Below, one piece after another: positions 59,846 to 64,000 of a DNA stretch of 64,000 bases. Each line of letters starts with the position of its first letter. The stretch's first letter is position 1. Under the pieces are notes generated by a model that saw only the letters and a list, made by a program, of their open reading frames with translations, ran no database searches and had not been told where the DNA came from. Source of the DNA: Spirodela intermedia (taxonomy: Eukaryota > Streptophyta > Magnoliopsida > Alismatales > Araceae); NCBI GenBank assembly GCA_902729315.2, contig LR746272.1, positions 10,410,327-10,474,326 of the forward strand, written 5' to 3'. A program made the translations under genes and the position numbers.

Positions 59846-60556
59846 ATCTAACTTATGTTTGGCAAGTGACAGTCGTCAAAAATTTGTAAAATCACTATTT
59901 TTTTATTTCACTTAGTGACAGTTGTCGAAAATAATTTTTTAGCCAACCTCATTGATTTATAGACTTTGCAAAAAAATTTAAATATTGCCCATGTCATTCT
60001 TGTCTAAAGATAGCCTTTGAGGTTGTGGACATTACATGATAATCTTTTCAAACACAAAATTCTAACAACCAATGTTGAGAAGTTGGAACTCTACCTTATA
60101 TATTTTAAATTTTTATTTAATCTAGTAATAACTTGTATGATTTTATGTTTCGAAAGTATTATTTATTTAATTATAATTTTTAAATTTTTTATAAATATTA
60201 ATTTATTCAATTAAATGATTTGTAATTACTAACATAAGAATCAACAAAGTGCACTCTATCTTCGCTCGATTCATATTCTTCATGCTGCTTATGTCATCAT
60301 GACATCACATTCTTTTTTCCTTTTTGTAAATTTTTAATATATTTTATATTTATTATTTAGTTTTAAAATTATAAAAAATAGATTATTTTCAAAAGTATCA
60401 CCCAATATTATGTTACATCCCTATGAACAACTTGGAAATTCTTCACTACTTCTAAAACTTTTTATTAAATTATAATTGATATTTCTCAAAAATACTTCTA
60501 AATAATTACTTTATATTTTTAATTTATGTGATTTAATAAAGAACAACTAAGTCATG
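59846..60556 (+). repeat. Second copy of the right part of the dirigent-splitting element
   Basis: Aligns with 34036-34797. Shared landmarks are AGTGACAGTCGTC / GGTGACAGTCGCC, TTTGAGGT-GTGGACATTACAT, ACATCCCTATGA-CAACTTG and the end CTAAGTCATGT / CTAAGCTATGT. Considerable divergence. Its end coincides with the right end of the insertion at 33180-34811, giving a second estimate of the boundary. Confidence 0.68.
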
Positions 60557-61424
60557 TCATCTATGAAGAAGAATTTGATTGCTGACATGTCTTTTAAATT
60601 ATTTTTAACTAAATTATATTTTTAGTTTGATAATAATTTAGTTAGGTACTAATGTTGAGAGATTATTGGTCGCTGTAGATTTCATTTACGTTATCTAGGC
60701 AACAAAAATTTAAGAAAACAATTCGTAGGAGATGACATCATAAATTGTATCATATTGATTATTTAGAAAATATTCTGATTTATAAATATGAAATTAATCT
60801 ATTTATTTTTCATTATTTTTTCATTTTGGTAGCACAATATTTTAATATTATTAAGATTCACTCTCACTCTCTCTCTCTCTCTCTTTCTCTCCATCTATCA
60901 AGCTTTCTTTTTGTTTCCAGAAAACATTTACATGACATCCCACAAAATCTCAAATATTATAAATATCATAGTATATAATCTCATAAAGAAACTTTGAGAG
61001 AGAGTGGGGGAAGAGAGACAGTAAATATAATGAAAATCCAACTTCTAACAAAAATAGAAGTTAATTGTTATTCATCAGATTGATATTAATTATTTTTAAT
61101 GCATATTAAGTAATTTATCTATAATGTAATTTTTTTTATCTATGGTTGTATAATTTTTAGAAACTTAAATAACTATAAGACCAGATGCACTATATTTGTA
61201 ATTCATGGACATATAGTGAAAAATCAAGTAACTTATATCATGCTAAACTTTTCATAAAGATTAAATTAGAAGTTGGCACATAATGAATAAATGAAAGTTG
61301 CTTTATTTGTACCTTTTCCAATGACAAGTGAAACATACATACATGAGGAAAATAGTTGGGTAGAACTACAATTAAAGAAGTGCATCAAAGGATCAACTAT
61401 TAAGATTTGAGCTTAAACTTTATT
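60557..61424. other. AT-rich spacer with CT microsatellite
   Basis: A CT run lies at 60867-60884. No gene seen. Confidence 0.4.
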
Positions 61425-61527
61425 TAGGTGTAATATATTGTCACCTCATGACAAATCACTTTAAGGGCAATGTCAACTTCCACCTCTACCTTGACATAAA
61501 GGACTTTGACCACTACTTTGATTAAAA
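61425..61527 (+). pseudogene. Dirigent C-terminal remnant, second locus
   Basis: GV-YCHLMTNHFKGNVNFHLYLDIKDFDHYFD, then TAA, resembles the dirigent end pattern GVAT--TD-FEG-VYF-L-VDIKLYE. Only about 33 codons are recognisable and the first half of the gene was not found nearby. Confidence 0.45.
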
Positions 61528-62887
61528 GAACAATTTGAGTGTTCATGTCAATTTTGATCTATAAGTTTTCTTTTTGAGTTATCTAAATTTATTCTCTATA
61601 GTCCATTGTGATAAAATAAGTATTAAATGTGTATGGTATTTTACTTCATCTCTAATGCAATAGCACTTTGGTATCAAAATTAAACACACTCTTAAAAGGA
61701 TATCGGTTTGAGTGCAAAACTAAATGTTCAATGGAGATATTTTATATATGTAAAAGATAAGTATGCTTACTTTCTGCTTTACATTTAACTAAATTTCTAC
61801 AATGTTTTACTATGGATGGGAAAATAATTCATAGTATTAATACATGTTATTTGAATTAATTTTTTGGATTTTTCAAATAAAATATGATGTTGAGCTCATG
61901 CATCATAAAATTTTAATTTCACTTCTATAAAATCACTATTTCTAATTATTTAACAACTTTTCATTGTGGTAATAAAAATGAAAAATAATTAGAATATCTC
62001 TCTTGATAATATTATCAATAATGGACAAATGACATCTAGATGTAACTTATCTTTTGGCAAATTGGAGGACCTTCAAGTCTAATGATATTATTTGATACAA
62101 ACAAGTCCAATATGAACCTGACAAAATCTCATAAGCTCTCAAATGTCTTAATAGTAAAAGGTTGCCACAATGGGCTTGATCTTGTACTATATTTAAATTC
62201 TATAAGATAAATATGAAATAGGCCACAATAAATTTACTAGAATATTATTTAATATAAAAACAATGTTGTGATTACATGTGCTTATTCGATTAGTTTTTGC
62301 TTCATCTTGAATTCAATAAGTTGGTATCAATGCCAATGGTTCTTCAAGTGAAAAACTTTTATTTCAATTACATATTTTAAAACTTAGTGACATCATAAGT
62401 GATGTACTACAATGACCCTATATCACTAGATGTAAATTAGTTGTTTGTTTGAAAATATCATTGAGATGTAAAATAATTATTTAATATCCTAATCTTTTTA
62501 ATATTGTCACTCTACCGATTTCTCCTCTCTCTCTCTCTAATCTTACATATGATGCCTAATTTTTTCATAACTTAAGTAACCTAATATTATGGTTTAATAT
62601 CATCAACTAATTCATAACTTACAATAGATTTAATCTTAAATAGCACAAACTCTTAAAGTTTGTATTATATGATTTTTCCCATGCATATTGAAATAAAATT
62701 ATAGACGAGCCTCTTTATTTTAATTTGGTACTTCACTTTGCTTTTAGTTGGCTATGAGGAAAATCCAATCGATGTTCTATTATTGTTTGAACAATCTATT
62801 TTACCTTTCTTTTAAAGCCAATAATCTCTTTATTTGTAAAAGGAAAACTGCTCGTTCTTGCTGTTTGGGGTGACTCTACTAGTTTGG
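61528..62887. other. AT-rich intergenic DNA
   Basis: No gene or structured repeat recognised. Confidence 0.4.
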
Positions 62888-62918
<31 letters not shown>

Positions 62919-62919
62919 G
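62888..62919 (+). repeat. GA microsatellite
   Basis: (GA)n with one interruption, at the point where composition turns GC-richer towards the right edge. Confidence 0.85.
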
Positions 62920-64000
62920 AAACGGGAAGGGGGACCTTGAACATGGCCGGAAATTTCTGCCATTAAAGAGATGAGGATATATATAAGTAAGTTTATTTAT
63001 CTCTTATTTGTTGAAATTTAAATTACCAGATTTTAGGTGGGCAGGGCAATCTTCCCCTGGGGATTTTATAAGTTGGGCCATAGCAAAAACTAGGCTGTTC
63101 TACGTAGCCATGGACAGCCTTAATAACGAAACTAAGACGGATAGATAATGGGCTGGTCTCCATGGGCCCTTGGGGACCTATCATGGATCAGCCGAACGAT
63201 CCAGTCCAGTTGCCAAGGGCCCAGAAGATCCCACTGGATATGTCCTCCAATTGGACGTGGTCCATTACGCCTGGCCTCGCCTGACCTCGCCTGGCCCAAA
63301 CTATCAACTTTGGCTACTTCGTTTCCCTGACAGCAGAAGTCAAAGCTCGGACATTTCTGTCCCCTGTTTCCGGCGGGATAGAGAGAGAGAGAGAGAGGGC
63401 CCATATCACTGGCGGTGCCGAGGAAAAAGCGAAAGGTAAGGCGGAGGTGGGGGAGGGGGAGATGGAGTCTGCGAGGTGCCCGGGGAGGCGACTTGGAGCC
63501 TCGTCGTCCCTCGGTGGTGCGGGGCAGGCGGCGGAGCGGCATATCCAATCTCGACCTGTCATATCCCGGTATCTTGTCCTCTTCCACATGTACTTTTTTG
63601 TCCCCGCCGGCAATTAAACAAAGATGGCTTCGCCCGGAGCGGCGGTCCCGCCGGCGAGCTCAAAATGTTTCCCGAACCCACTCTCCGGATCAGCATTTAG
63701 TTTCGTCCCAGATGATCTTTAAACTCGTCTGAAGAAATAATCTCACGCTTAATCCTCTCTCTCTCTCCCCCTCCCTCTCTCTGGTTGATGCCGCTGAAGG
63801 TTCTGTGCGAGCAGCGGCAGGCGAGGTCTTGCTTCTCATTGGCGACTTCAGCGAGAGGAAAATGATGGATATTAATGTTATGAATGCTGAACGACGACTT
63901 CCTGCAGCTTTTTTGGCTCTGGATCGATCCCATTGGCCTAATTTTTGTATGAATCGAGACCGAATATTGGCTCGCTTCGTGAGGATATTCCCACAATTTC
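62920..64000. other. GC-richer right edge, possible promoter or leader of an outside gene
   Basis: GA and CT tracts at about 63380-63398 and 63755-63781 resemble plant leaders. ORFs at 63132-63732 overlap on both strands and are unrecognised. Confidence 0.3.

Overview
This is nuclear DNA from a flowering plant. The evidence is spliced genes with GT-AG introns, GA/CT-rich 5' leaders, dead LTR retrotransposons of both superfamilies, and relics of plant-only families (dirigent proteins, NLR resistance proteins). GC-rich third positions in the intronless F-box gene and the form of the dirigent relic lean towards a monocot, but species cannot be fixed from sequence alone.

Layout. Two gene islands with mixed to high GC (about 0.6-1.6 kb plus 7.7-27 kb, and 41.3-50.9 kb) lie in AT-rich, repeat-derived DNA. 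Island 1 holds a chloroplast DUF3143 gene running off the left edge (minus), a Treslin/SLD3-type replication-initiation gene (plus, three exons, 964 aa), an eight-exon peptidase C45/acyltransferase gene (plus, 359 aa) and a HAWAIIAN SKIRT-type F-box gene (minus, 409 aa). Island 2 holds a five-exon bark-storage-protein/nucleoside phosphorylase-like gene (minus, 347 aa) and two convergent NLR relics. I joined exons by hand; for the three complete multi-exon genes every junction keeps frame and the total is a multiple of three.

Repeats. A Ty3/gypsy chromovirus relic ends in a 3' LTR at 7281-7743. A complete but dead Ty1/copia element (27764-32341, minus) has a perfect 5-bp target duplication. 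A second dead copia (50983-57009, plus) has unequal LTRs. A gypsy gag relic lies near 40.3-41.3 kb. A dirigent gene at 32.8-35.0 kb is cut in two by a 1.6-kb insertion of an unclassified element; parts of that element recur inverted at 37.6-38.0 kb and directly at 59.8-60.6 kb. More NLR debris lies at 57.2-59.3 kb and a second dirigent tail at 61.4 kb. A GC-rich, degenerate short-repeat block occurs twice (39.7 and 59.3 kb).

The live genes are unrelated housekeeping or developmental genes with no operon-like relation. The AT-rich part is a graveyard of defence-type genes (NLR, dirigent) broken by transposons. I found no CRISPR, no convincing tRNA or rRNA gene, and no new multi-gene system. 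The most notable items are the insertion-split dirigent gene with its repeat family, the NLR relics, the E2F-type sites ahead of the Treslin gene, and the little-studied C45 acyltransferase gene.
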